A stretch of DNA of 64,000 bases. It comes from Amycolatopsis eburnea (GTDB lineage: Bacteria; Actinomycetota; Actinomycetes; Mycobacteriales; Pseudonocardiaceae). The position numbers and the translations under genes are program-made. The notes beneath the pieces were generated by a model. That model was not told the DNA's origin and made no database searches. It worked only from the letters and a program-made list of their open reading frames with translations. The stretch covers positions 496,001 through 560,000 of the forward strand of contig NZ_RSEC01000032.1 in the NCBI RefSeq assembly GCF_003937945.1. The letters run 5' to 3'. This document shows, one piece after another, positions 1 through 9,620 of this stretch (positions are counted from its first letter, which is position 1; each line of letters begins with the position of its first letter).

Positions 1-1171
<1,171 letters not shown>

Positions 1172-1279
1172 CTGAGGACCTCCTGGCGAGAAGCGGGAAT
1201 CGCGTCCATCGTCCCAGGTGGGCTGGGTCACCCGGGATTCAGGGCCGCCCCTGTCCGCGATCCGGCCTACGGTCCGCGT

Positions 1280-1825
1280 ATGGCTGTGAACTGGACCGAG
1301 GAGCTGACCGACCAGCTCGACTTCCACTGGAACACCCACACGCGCCCGAAGCTCGAAGGGCTCACCGACGACGAGTACTTCTGGGAGCCGGTCGCGGGTT
1401 GCTGGACCGTGCGGCCGCGGAAGTCCGACGACGAGCCCGGCACGGGCCCGTTCACCATCGACTTCGCCTTCCCCGAGCCGGTTCCGCCGCCGGTCACGAC
1501 GATCGCGTGGCGGCTCGGCCACATCCTGGTCGGCGTCCTGGGCATGCGGGCGGCGTCGCACTTCGGCGGCCCGGCGATGACCTACGACGACTACCCGTAC
1601 CCGGGGACGGCCGCGGAGGCGCTGGCGCTGCTGGACGAGTACTACGCCCGGTGGGTTTCCGGCGTCCGGTCACTCGACGAGGAGGCGCTGGCGCGGCCGT
1701 GCGGACCCGCCGAAGGCCCGTACGCGGAGTACCCGATGGCGACGCTGGTGCTCCACATCCACCGCGAGATGATCCACCACTGCGCCGAGGTCCTCCTGCT
1801 GCGCGACCTGTACCGCAACCGGTGA
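1280..1825 (+). CDS. DinB/MDMPI-like putative metal-dependent enzyme
   Basis: A 181-residue protein of the DinB four-helix-bundle superfamily, whose members are often thiol- or mycothiol-dependent enzymes. Visible family features are the opening helix with [13 protein letters not shown], a middle histidine in [10 protein letters not shown], and the C-terminal metal-ligand helix [20 protein letters not shown]. The three histidine sites expected in this fold are therefore all present. The start at 1280 is the first ATG with a DinB-like N-terminus; longer in-frame extensions run antisense into guaA. Substrate cannot be told from sequence. Neighbours give no pathway clue. Confidence 0.8.
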   Translation: MAVNWTEELTDQLDFHWNTHTRPKLEGLTDDEYFWEPVAGCWTVRPRKSDDEPGTGPFTIDFAFPEPVPPPVTTIAWRLGHILVGVLGMRAASHFGGPAMTYDDYPYPGTAAEALALLDEYYARWVSGVRSLDEEALARPCGPAEGPYAEYPMATLVLHIHREMIHHCAEVLLLRDLYRNR

Positions 1826-1894
1826 GCTGTAACGGGGAGTCACCGTCGGCCCGATTGACCGGGTATCGAGGACGGCTCCTAGGGGGACCTGCGC

Positions 1895-2326
1895 ATGCTC
1901 TACCGACTCCGCCCGAAAGGCGCCCTGACCTGGTGTGATCTGCCGGGTTACGTGGTCTGCCGCGCCGACGACCAGCCCCCGCCCGACTGGGAGCGGCTGT
2001 CGTGGGTGCCCGCCGAAACGCGGGAGTTCAGCACCGACCTGCTGCGGATCGCCTTCCGGTACGGCGCCCGGTCGGGCAGCGGGATCATCCTCGACGCCCG
2101 GCACACCGAGGACCTGGGCCGCGCCGACGAGCTGCGGTGCGACGGGATCGCCGCCGCGCTGGCCCGGGCGGAGCGGTGCGACAGCGTCGACGAGGACCTG
2201 GAGTGGGAACGCACCGAGCGGGCGGCCCGCCAGGCCGAAGCGGACCTGGCGGAGCTGCTCGCGGTACCGCCGCAGCCGCACCTGGTCGCGCACTGGTGCC
2301 GCCTCGGCGGCCACTACCCCGACTGA
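1895..2326 (+). CDS. Conserved-looking hypothetical protein, 143 aa
   Basis: I do not recognise this protein. It is soluble and acidic, has no signal peptide or membrane segment, and its second half is rich in charged, alanine-rich helix. Tryptophans and paired cysteines are scattered (WCDLPGYVVC near the N-terminus). The ATG at 1895 is preceded by a good ribosome site (AGGGGGAC). Its 3' end overlaps by 13 bases the 3' end of the rhomboid gene on the other strand. A function should not be assigned. Confidence 0.7.
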   Translation: MLYRLRPKGALTWCDLPGYVVCRADDQPPPDWERLSWVPAETREFSTDLLRIAFRYGARSGSGIILDARHTEDLGRADELRCDGIAAALARAERCDSVDEDLEWERTERAARQAEADLAELLAVPPQPHLVAHWCRLGGHYPD

Positions 2327-2919
2327 CGGGCCGGGCGCGGCGGCAGGAGCAGGAAGCCGAGGGCCAGGCCGAGCAGGCACGGGAGGCCGTGGTTGTCGTG
2401 CACCAGCGTGTCCACCACGGCCAGCACCGGCACCGCGAACGCCAGCACCCGGAACTGAACCGGCAGCACCACGCCGTAGCGGCGCGAAGCCACCATCACG
2501 ACCGCCGCCAGGCCGCCGATCAGGCCCGTGACGCACATCGAGTTGCCCGCGCCGACCGGGTTGAGCCAGACGTAGCTCGTGAACTGGCCGAACAGGCCGC
2601 AGCCGAAGTACAGGACCAGCCAGCGGGCGCGACCGAACACGCGCTCGGCCAGCGTGCCGAACACCGCCAGCCAGAGCAGGTTGGACACCAGGCCGAACGC
2701 CCAGGCGTCCTGAAAGAACATGCCCGTCACCAGGCGGTACCACTCGCCGTCGTCGATGCGGGCGGCGTCGCGGACGACGTGGGCGTAGAGCCCGCGGTCC
2801 GCCAGCTGCGCGATCCCGCACGCCAGCGTCACCGCGAACACCGCGGCCGTCAGGTACGGGCGGCGGGTGGCCCCGGCGAGGGCCGCGAACGGGTTGCGGG
2901 ATGCGGTGCGCGTGCTCAT
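2314..2919 (-). CDS. Rhomboid-family intramembrane protein with atypical serine motif
   Basis: A 201-residue polytopic membrane protein with about six hydrophobic segments. Features of rhomboid serine proteases are visible: the loop motif GEWYRLVTGMFF (residues 58-69, where most members have WR and a final histidine), a serine in the segment AGNSMCVTGLIGG (Ser127), and a histidine in HDNHGLPCLLG (His174 or His177) leading the last glycine-rich helix. The classic GxSG motif is here G-N-S-M, so catalysis is probable but not certain. Rhomboids cleave transmembrane substrates within the bilayer. The ATG at 2919 gives a normal positively charged N-terminus. Confidence 0.8.
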   Translation of the reverse strand: MSTRTASRNPFAALAGATRRPYLTAAVFAVTLACGIAQLADRGLYAHVVRDAARIDDGEWYRLVTGMFFQDAWAFGLVSNLLWLAVFGTLAERVFGRARWLVLYFGCGLFGQFTSYVWLNPVGAGNSMCVTGLIGGLAAVVMVASRRYGVVLPVQFRVLAFAVPVLAVVDTLVHDNHGLPCLLGLALGFLLLPPRPARQSG

Positions 2920-2993
2920 GGACGAAAATCTAGGCGCGTCCCCGCCGCCGCACCCCCGACGTTTGTCACGTTCCGCCCAGGGAAGGCCCCAGT

Positions 2994-4028
2994 ATGCGAG
3001 CGACAGTCATCTACGGCGCCGGCGACGTCCGGGTCGAGACCGTGCCGGACCCGAAGCTGGTGGAGCCGACCGACGTCGTCCTGCGGGTGGTGCGGTCCTG
3101 CATCTGCGGCAGCGACCTCTGGCCGTACGCCGACATGCCGCCGCGCGAGCACGGGCGCCGGATCGGGCACGAGTTCCTCGGCGTAGTCGAAGAGACCGGC
3201 GCCGACGTCACCACGCTCAAGAAGGGCGACCTCGCCGTCGCGCCGTTCGTCTGGTCCGACAACACCTGCGAGTTTTGCCGCGAAGGCCTCCAGACGTCCT
3301 GCCTGCACGGCGGCGGCTGGGGCGCGAAGGGCGTCGACGGCGGCCAAGGCGAGGCCGTGCGTGTGCCGCAGGCGGACGGCACCCTGGTCAAGCTGCCGCC
3401 CACCGAGGACGACGACCTGCTCGCGTCCCTGCTGACGCTGTCGGACGTCTTCTCCACCGGCCACCACGCCGCCGTCAAGGCACGCGTGAGCGAGGGCCAG
3501 AACGTCACCGTGATCGGCGACGGCGCGGTCGGGCTGTCCGCCGTCCTCGCCGCGAAGCGCCTGGGTGCCGGCCGGATCGTCCTGATGGGACGGCACCGCG
3601 CCCGCACCGACCTGGGCCGCGAGTTCGGCGCGACCGACGTCGTCGCCGAGCGCGGCGAGGAGGGCATCGAGAAGGTCCGCGAGCTGACGAACGGCCAGGG
3701 CACGCACGCCGTGCTCGAGTGCGTCGGCACGAAGGGCGCGTTCGAAATGGGCGTCGGGGTCGTGCGGGCAGGTGGCGCGGTCAGCCGCGTCGGCCTGCCG
3801 CAGTACGAAGACGCGCCCGCCGGCGTGGGCGTGTTCCGGCGCAACGTCACCATCACCGGCGGCGTCGCGCCCGCCCGGCACTACATCCCCGAGCTGCTGC
3901 CGGACGTCCTGGACGGCAAGTACCGGCCGGGACGCGTCTTCGACCGGACCATCGACGTCGAAGGCGTGCCGGACGGCTACCGCGCGATGGCGGACCGCGA
4001 AGCGCTGAAGGTGCTCATCAAGCCATAA
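2994..4028 (+). CDS. Zinc-dependent medium-chain alcohol dehydrogenase
   Basis: A 344-residue NAD(P)-dependent dehydrogenase of the MDR superfamily. The catalytic zinc site is shown by CICGSD and GHEFLG. A reduced structural-zinc lobe is visible (NTCEFCREGLQTSC), and the nucleotide-binding motif is GDGAVGLSAV. The ATG at 2994 follows a GGAAGG ribosome site. The aldehyde dehydrogenase gene starts only 42 bases downstream on the same strand, so the two probably form an operon oxidising an alcohol to an acid. The substrate is not evident. Confidence 0.9.
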   Translation: MRATVIYGAGDVRVETVPDPKLVEPTDVVLRVVRSCICGSDLWPYADMPPREHGRRIGHEFLGVVEETGADVTTLKKGDLAVAPFVWSDNTCEFCREGLQTSCLHGGGWGAKGVDGGQGEAVRVPQADGTLVKLPPTEDDDLLASLLTLSDVFSTGHHAAVKARVSEGQNVTVIGDGAVGLSAVLAAKRLGAGRIVLMGRHRARTDLGREFGATDVVAERGEEGIEKVRELTNGQGTHAVLECVGTKGAFEMGVGVVRAGGAVSRVGLPQYEDAPAGVGVFRRNVTITGGVAPARHYIPELLPDVLDGKYRPGRVFDRTIDVEGVPDGYRAMADREALKVLIKP

Positions 4029-4070
4029 CCCGTCCGGGTGGGGGTTCCCCCGCGGATTACGTTGGTGGGC

Positions 4071-5516
4071 ATGGACATGATCACCCCCGAGCCGCGTCCC
4101 GCCTGGATCGCCGGCCGCCCCGAGGCGGGCGCCACCACCCTCGTCGTGCACCACCCGTACGACGGCAGCGAGGTCGCGACGGTCGCCGTGCCCGGGCCGG
4201 AGCAGGTCGAGCGCGCGGTCGCCGCCGCGGTGTCGGTCGCCCGCGAATTCCGCGGCACGCCCGCGCACGTCCGCGCCGGCGCGCTCGAGCACGTGTCCCG
4301 GGTGCTCGCCGGGCGCGCCGAGGAGATCGCCGAAGTCGTCACGGCCGAGAACGGCAAGCCGCTCAAGTGGGCCGAGGCCGAGGTCAAGCGCGCGGTTTCG
4401 GTGTTCCGCATCGCCGCCGAGGAAGCCCGCCGGTTCACCGGCGACGTCCAGCGCCTCGACACCGACCCCGCGGGCGAAGCGCGGCTGGCGCTGACCCGCC
4501 GCGTCCCGCGCGGGCCGGTGCTCGGCATCGCCCCGTTCAACTTCCCGCTGAACCTGGTCGCGCACAAGGTCGCGCCGTCGCTGGCGATCGGCGCGCCGAT
4601 CATCGTCAAGCCGGCGCCGCGGACGCCGTTGTCGGCGCTGATCCTCGGCGAGATCCTGGCCGAGACGGACCTGCCCGAGGGCGCGTTTTCGGTGCTGCCG
4701 CTGGGGAACGAAGAGACGCAGCAGCTCGTCGCCGACCCGCGGCTGCCCGTGGTGTCGTTCACCGGCTCGGGCCCGGTCGGCTGGTCGCTGAAGGACGCGG
4801 CGCCGCGCAAGCACGTCGTGCTCGAACTCGGCGGCAACGCGGCGGCCGTCGTGCTGCGCGACTGGCCGGACCCCGAAGGCGCCGCGCACCGCATCGCGAC
4901 CTTCGGCAACTACCAGGCCGGGCAGTCCTGCATCGCGGTGCAGCGGGTGATCGTCGATGCCGCGGTGGCCGAGGAGTTCGTGCCCGCGCTGCTGGAAGCC
5001 GTCGAATCGCAGCGCACCGGCGACCCGTACGACCGCAACACCGACGTCGGCCCGGTCGTCGACGAAGCCGCCGCCGAACGGATCATCGCGTGGGTCGACG
5101 AAGCCGTCGCGGCGGGCGCGAAGGTGCTCACCGGCGGCACCCGCGAAGGCGCCACCGTCGCTCCGACGCTGCTCACCGACGTCCCGCCGGACACCAAGGC
5201 CTGGCGGGAGGAGATCTTCGGGCCGGTGCTCGCGGTGTCCGTTGTGGACGGTGTGGACGCCGCCTTCCGGTCGGTCAACGACTCCGCGTACGGCCTGCAG
5301 GCCGGCGTCTTCACCACCGACGTCCAGCTGGCGTTCCACGCGTCGGCGGAGCTCGAGGTCGGCGGCGTGATCATCGGCGACGTCCCGTCCTACCGCGCCG
5401 ACCAGATGCCCTACGGCGGCGTGAAGGGTTCCGGCGTAGGCCGCGAAGGCGTGCTCGCGGCGATGCACGACCTGACCGAGGAGCGCGTGACGGTCTTCAC
5501 CGGCATCGAGCTTTAG
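4071..5516 (+). CDS. Aldehyde dehydrogenase family protein
   Basis: NAD(P)-dependent oxidation of an aldehyde to a carboxylate. The 481-residue length fits the family. The general base glutamate is in LELGGN (Glu252) and the nucleophile cysteine in GQSCIAVQR (Cys287); the cofactor-binding PFNFPLN and FTGSGPVGW motifs are also present. The ATG at 4071 is preferred to an upstream GTG because it matches family N-termini; the ATG at 4077 is also possible. It sits immediately after the alcohol dehydrogenase, which suggests consecutive reactions. It converges with and overlaps the flavin oxidase gene by 4 bases. Confidence 0.92.
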   Translation: MDMITPEPRPAWIAGRPEAGATTLVVHHPYDGSEVATVAVPGPEQVERAVAAAVSVAREFRGTPAHVRAGALEHVSRVLAGRAEEIAEVVTAENGKPLKWAEAEVKRAVSVFRIAAEEARRFTGDVQRLDTDPAGEARLALTRRVPRGPVLGIAPFNFPLNLVAHKVAPSLAIGAPIIVKPAPRTPLSALILGEILAETDLPEGAFSVLPLGNEETQQLVADPRLPVVSFTGSGPVGWSLKDAAPRKHVVLELGGNAAAVVLRDWPDPEGAAHRIATFGNYQAGQSCIAVQRVIVDAAVAEEFVPALLEAVESQRTGDPYDRNTDVGPVVDEAAAERIIAWVDEAVAAGAKVLTGGTREGATVAPTLLTDVPPDTKAWREEIFGPVLAVSVVDGVDAAFRSVNDSAYGLQAGVFTTDVQLAFHASAELEVGGVIIGDVPSYRADQMPYGGVKGSGVGREGVLAAMHDLTEERVTVFTGIEL

Positions 5517-7042
5517 GCGACGACGCTCTGCCCGAACCGGAAGACGTTGTCGGGGTCGTACTTCCTGGCGACGTCCTGCAGCCGCTTCGCGTTGTCGCCG
5601 TAGTAGGCGGCCTTCCAGTCGGGCAGGGCGGGGTCGATGTAGTTGACGTACCCGCCGCCGGCGCCGGCCGCGGCGAGCCCGGCGGCGATCTCCCCCACCG
5701 ACTCCGCGACCTTCGTCTGGGTCTTCGCCGTCGCGGGCGCGTAGATCTGGACGCTGGCCAGCGCGTCGCGGTGCCAGAACGCCGTCGCGTCCTTCGCCGG
5801 CTCGCCGACCTTGCCGCCGAGCCCGTCGATGAGCAGGTCGGTGCCGGCGCGGCCGTCGGCGAGCGCGACGACCTTCGCGGCGTCCACCGGGGTCGTGATG
5901 ATCCGCGACGACGCCACGAACGACTGCCGGTTCGAGCTGCCGGAGAAGTAGTTCATCGCGCCGAGGTAGTCGAGGCTCTTCACGGTGCGCTGGGTCGGCC
6001 GCGCGCCGGCGTTGGTGGTCAGGTTGTTGAGCAGCGTGTTCAGCCCGGACGCCCCGCCGACGTAGCAGCCGCCGACGCGGCACTGCACCGGCGAACCGCC
6101 CGAAACGACGCAGTTCGCCCAGAGCTCCGGCGGCATCGCGGCGATCCACTGCTGCCACGCGTCGAGCACGTCGGCCGCGGACCCGGCCGGGAAGTGCAGC
6201 GAGAAGACCGTCACGTCCGGCGCCGGATCGGTGTCGAAGGTGAACTCGGTGACGATGCCGAAGTTGCCGCCGCCCCCGCCGCGCAACGCCCAGAACAGGT
6301 CCGGTTCGGAGTCCGCGGACGCCGTGAGCTCCCGGCCGTCGGCCGTGACGACCTTCGCGGAACTGAGGTGGTCGCAGGTCAGGCCGTACTTGCGGGAGAG
6401 CACGCCGATGCCGCCGCCCAGGGTCAGCCCGGCGATCCCGACGGTCGGGCAGGAGCCGGCGGGCAGCGCGCGCCCGGCTCGCCCGAGCGCGGCGTAGACG
6501 TCCTTGAGCTTCGCGCCCGCGCCGATGACGGCCTGGCTGCCCTGGACGTCGATCTTGTTCAGCCCGGCGACGTCGACGATCATCCCGCCCTCGGGCACCG
6601 AGTAGCCGGCGTAGCTGTGCCCGCCGCTGCGCGCGGCGAGGCTCGCGCGCCCGGCCACGGCCCGCACGCTGACCTGGACGTCCTTGGCCGTCGACGCCGT
6701 GACGACGGCGACGGGGTTCCGGCTGTCGAAGAGCGGGTTGAACGCGCGCTTGGCGGTGTCGTAGCCGTCGGTGCCGGGGCGCAGCAGGTTCCCGGTCAGC
6801 TGGCTGCGCAGGTCGTCCCAGTTGGGCGGCCCGGTCGGCAGCCGCGAGGTCGGCGGCCCGGACGTCGTCGTGGGCGGCGGCGCGCTCGACGCGACCGGCG
6901 ACGGCGTGCCACCAGGCCCGCACGCGGCGGCGACGGCACCCACTGCCGACACCCCCGCCACCCGGAGGAACGTCCTTCTGTCCACGTGGTGGTGGACGCG
7001 CGGCCGTCCGGCGGGTTGCGCCTGGTCGTGCTCACTGTCCAC
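5513..7042 (-). CDS. Exported FAD-dependent oxidase, berberine-bridge type, Tat lipoprotein
   Basis: A 509-residue FAD_binding_4 plus BBE oxidoreductase. The N-terminus carries a twin-arginine signal (DRRTFLRVAG, Arg22-Arg23) ending in a lipobox-like VAAAC (Cys41), so export folded and lipid-anchored is likely. The linker that follows is proline- and threonine-rich. Flavin attachment sites seen are His142 in RSGGHSYAGYS and Cys198 in GSCPTVG, the pair found in bicovalently flavinylated oxidases of sugars and antibiotics. The BBE C-terminus includes a YVNYIDP motif. GTG at 7042 has GAGGAG upstream. The substrate is unknown. Confidence 0.9.
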   Translation of the reverse strand: MDSEHDQAQPAGRPRVHHHVDRRTFLRVAGVSAVGAVAAACGPGGTPSPVASSAPPPTTTSGPPTSRLPTGPPNWDDLRSQLTGNLLRPGTDGYDTAKRAFNPLFDSRNPVAVVTASTAKDVQVSVRAVAGRASLAARSGGHSYAGYSVPEGGMIVDVAGLNKIDVQGSQAVIGAGAKLKDVYAALGRAGRALPAGSCPTVGIAGLTLGGGIGVLSRKYGLTCDHLSSAKVVTADGRELTASADSEPDLFWALRGGGGGNFGIVTEFTFDTDPAPDVTVFSLHFPAGSAADVLDAWQQWIAAMPPELWANCVVSGGSPVQCRVGGCYVGGASGLNTLLNNLTTNAGARPTQRTVKSLDYLGAMNYFSGSSNRQSFVASSRIITTPVDAAKVVALADGRAGTDLLIDGLGGKVGEPAKDATAFWHRDALASVQIYAPATAKTQTKVAESVGEIAAGLAAAGAGGGYVNYIDPALPDWKAAYYGDNAKRLQDVARKYDPDNVFRFGQSVVA

Positions 7043-7119
7043 AGCGGACTCCTCGGGGCCGGGCCGCCCAGTCTAGGTCGGCGGGCCCACTCGGTACACG
7101 CGCGGCGGCGGCGCGGCGT

Positions 7120-7830
7120 TCAGGACCAGGCCGGGATCCGCGGCACGGCGCCGTCGAGGTCCGCCCCGTCGGAGCGCCCGCTGAGCCAAGCGAGCAGCTG
7201 CCCGGCGCTGCCGGAGACGGTGGCGCCCGGGGCGGCGCCCATCGTCCACTCGAACCCGCCGGCGACCAGCCGCACCGCGGGCAGGTGCGCCTCGCGGGAG
7301 CTGATGGCGTGCTGCACGACGTCCTCGGCGAGCGACCCGAGCAACCCGAGCACGCGATCGAGGTCGTAACCCCGGTCGAGGTCGGCGAGGTGGATGGTCA
7401 GCTCGGACAGCCGCATCCGCGCGACGACGGCCCCGGTGACCGGCGCCCCCTGCCGGTTGCGGGCCTCACGCGCCCAGGCGTCGTCCGCCATGCCCGCGGC
7501 GTACTGCTCGAACCGCCCGGCGGACGCGACGAAGTCGGCCAGGATGTCGGCGGCGCCGTGCCGCGCACTGGCCTCGATGTCGGCTTCCCGCGCTTCGGCG
7601 CTGGGGTACATCGGCGTCTCGACGCCGGTGTCCGCCCAGGTCAGGAGGTTCTTGAGGCCGTCGGCGTTGCGGGCGAGGTGAGCGAGCACGTGCGCCCGCG
7701 ACCAGCCGGGCAACGCGCTGGGTGCGCGGAGTTCTGGTTCGCCGAGGCCGCCGATGACCCTGGCCCATTCGTCGTCGAGCTTGCGAACCCCGTCGAGGAG
7801 CGCGTGTGCCTTCTCGGATGCCGTCGTCAC
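7120..7830 (-). CDS. Maleylpyruvate isomerase family mycothiol-dependent protein
   Basis: A 236-residue protein with the MDMPI N-terminal metal-binding domain. The helix LPGWSRAHVLAHLARNAD carries one histidine ligand, and RMRLSELTIHLADLD carries the Glu/His pair expected later in the fold. Known relatives isomerise maleylpyruvate or act as mycothiol transferases; which reaction applies cannot be decided here. The gene starts with GTG at 7830 and lies 10 bases downstream of the ChoD-like gene stop, so co-transcription with it is likely. Confidence 0.88.
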   Translation of the reverse strand: MTTASEKAHALLDGVRKLDDEWARVIGGLGEPELRAPSALPGWSRAHVLAHLARNADGLKNLLTWADTGVETPMYPSAEAREADIEASARHGAADILADFVASAGRFEQYAAGMADDAWAREARNRQGAPVTGAVVARMRLSELTIHLADLDRGYDLDRVLGLLGSLAEDVVQHAISSREAHLPAVRLVAGGFEWTMGAAPGATVSGSAGQLLAWLSGRSDGADLDGAVPRIPAWS

Positions 7831-7840
7831 GGCGTCGAGT

Positions 7841-9550
7841 CTAGGACCGCCGCAAGGCCGCCGGGGCGTCCGCGGGAACGGCCGGGTTCTTCGGCGCCAC
7901 CGGCTCCAGCCGGACGTAACCCGCCTCCTGGGACGGCCGCTGGTCCACCTCGCCCTTGTTCGGCCAGAACGAGAACGCCCGCTCGGCCTGTGCCGTGATC
8001 GTCAGGGACGGGTTCACGCCGAGGTTGGCCGTGATCGCCGCGCCGTCGACCACCGACAGGCCCGGGTAGCCGAACACGCGGTGGTACGGGTCGATGACGC
8101 CCTCGTCCGCGGTGGCGCCGATCGGGACGCCGCCGATGAAGTGGGCCGTCAGCGGGATGTCGAAGATCTCGCCCCAGGTGCCGCCCGCGATGCCGCCGAT
8201 GTGGTCGGCCGTGCGCTCGTTGGCTTCGTGGCCGGCCGGGATGAAGCTCGGGTTCGGCTCGCCGTGGCCCTGCTTCGACGTGTACTTGCGGCGGCCGAAC
8301 AGCCCGCGCCGCGTGTACGTCGTGATCGAGTTGTCGAGGCTCTGCATCACCAGCAGGATCACCGTGCGCTCGGACCAGCGGTAGCCGTTGAGCAGCTTCG
8401 CCGTCTGGATCGGGTGCTTGACCATGAAGCTGACGGCCTGCCGCCAGCGCGGCACCGGCGAAGCGCCGTCGGTCGCGATCGTCTGCAGCAGGCTCATCGC
8501 GTTGCTGCCCTTGCCGTAGCGGACCGGCTCGATGTGGGTGTTCTCGTCCGGGTGGATCGACGACGTGATCGCGACCCCGCGGCTGAAGTTCCGGCTCTCG
8601 TCGACGTCGGTGCGGGCCGCGCCGATGATGGCCTCGGAGTTCGTCCGGGTCAGCTCGCCGAGCCGGCGCGACAGCTTCGGCAGCGTGCCGGTGTCCCTCA
8701 TCTTGTGCAGCAGGTTCTGCGTGCCCCAGGTCCCCGCGGCGAAGACGACCTTCTCGGCCGTGATCGTCGTGCGGAACCGCTTCGAGGTCGTGCCGGTCTT
8801 CTTCAGGTCGACCTCGTACCCGCCGTCGACCGGGCGCACCGACGTCACCGTCGTGAGCGGGATGACCTTCGCGCCGTCCTGCTCGGCGAGGTAGAGGTAG
8901 TTCTTGACCAGGGTGTTCTTCGCCCCGACGCGGCAGCCGGTCATGCACGAGCCGCACTCGGTGCAGCCGACGCGCTCAGGCCCGGCCCCGCCGAAGTACG
9001 GGTCCTTCGCCCGCTCGCCGGGCTTGCCGAAGTACACCCCGACCGGCGTCGGGTGGAACGAATCGGCGACGCCCATGTCCTTCGCGACTTCACGCATCAC
9101 GACGTCCGACGGGGTGATCGTCGGGTTCGTGACGACGCCCAGCATCCGGCTCGCCTGGTCGTAGTGCGGCGCGAGCTCGGCCTCCCAGTCGGTGATGTGG
9201 GACCACTGCTTGTCGCGGTAGAACGGCTTGAGCGGCCGGTAAAGCGTGTTCGCGTAGACGAGCGACCCGCCGCCGACGCCGGCGCCCGCGAGCACCATGA
9301 CGTCGTTGAGCATGTGGATGCGCTGGATGCCGTAGCAGCCGACCTGCGGCGCCCAGAGGTAGCGCTTGAGGTCCCACGACGTCTTCGCGAACTCGTCGTC
9401 GGCGAACCTCCGCCCGGCCTCGACGACGGCTACCCGGTAGCCCTTCTCGGTGAGCCGCAGCGCCGCGACGCTGCCGCCGAACCCCGACCCCACCACGACG
9501 ACGTCGTAGTCGGGGCCACCCGCACTGGTGGTGGTGTTACTGGCAGTCAC
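7841..9550 (-). CDS. choD: GMC oxidoreductase, ChoD-type cholesterol oxidase-like
   Basis: A 569-residue FAD enzyme. The Rossmann motif VVVVGSGFGGSVAALRL stands at the N-terminus. The run TSWDLKRYLWAP with CYGIQRIH, the AGAGVGGGSLVYANTLY loop, the cysteine cluster ECGSCMTGC and the C-terminal VVDGAAITANLGVNPSLTI match the M. tuberculosis ChoD (Rv3409c) pattern as I recall it. In that genome choD is adjacent to guaB3; here a 17-kb island separates them. GTG at 9550 places the Rossmann fold right after the start. Cholesterol itself as substrate is inferred only from family. Confidence 0.9.
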   Translation of the reverse strand: MTASNTTTSAGGPDYDVVVVGSGFGGSVAALRLTEKGYRVAVVEAGRRFADDEFAKTSWDLKRYLWAPQVGCYGIQRIHMLNDVMVLAGAGVGGGSLVYANTLYRPLKPFYRDKQWSHITDWEAELAPHYDQASRMLGVVTNPTITPSDVVMREVAKDMGVADSFHPTPVGVYFGKPGERAKDPYFGGAGPERVGCTECGSCMTGCRVGAKNTLVKNYLYLAEQDGAKVIPLTTVTSVRPVDGGYEVDLKKTGTTSKRFRTTITAEKVVFAAGTWGTQNLLHKMRDTGTLPKLSRRLGELTRTNSEAIIGAARTDVDESRNFSRGVAITSSIHPDENTHIEPVRYGKGSNAMSLLQTIATDGASPVPRWRQAVSFMVKHPIQTAKLLNGYRWSERTVILLVMQSLDNSITTYTRRGLFGRRKYTSKQGHGEPNPSFIPAGHEANERTADHIGGIAGGTWGEIFDIPLTAHFIGGVPIGATADEGVIDPYHRVFGYPGLSVVDGAAITANLGVNPSLTITAQAERAFSFWPNKGEVDQRPSQEAGYVRLEPVAPKNPAVPADAPAALRRS

Positions 9551-9620
9551 ACCCAGGAGCGTAACCCGGGGTCCAAGTTCTGACCAGAGGTAAGTTACTG
9601 GCCGGTCACCACCGCGAGCA

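Noticed and set aside
2867..7369. Very long open frames on both strands (1500 and 1335 codons) over the dehydrogenases and flavin oxidase
   Set aside because: They are antisense or out of frame to well-supported enzymes, arginine/alanine-rich, and typical of high-GC DNA.
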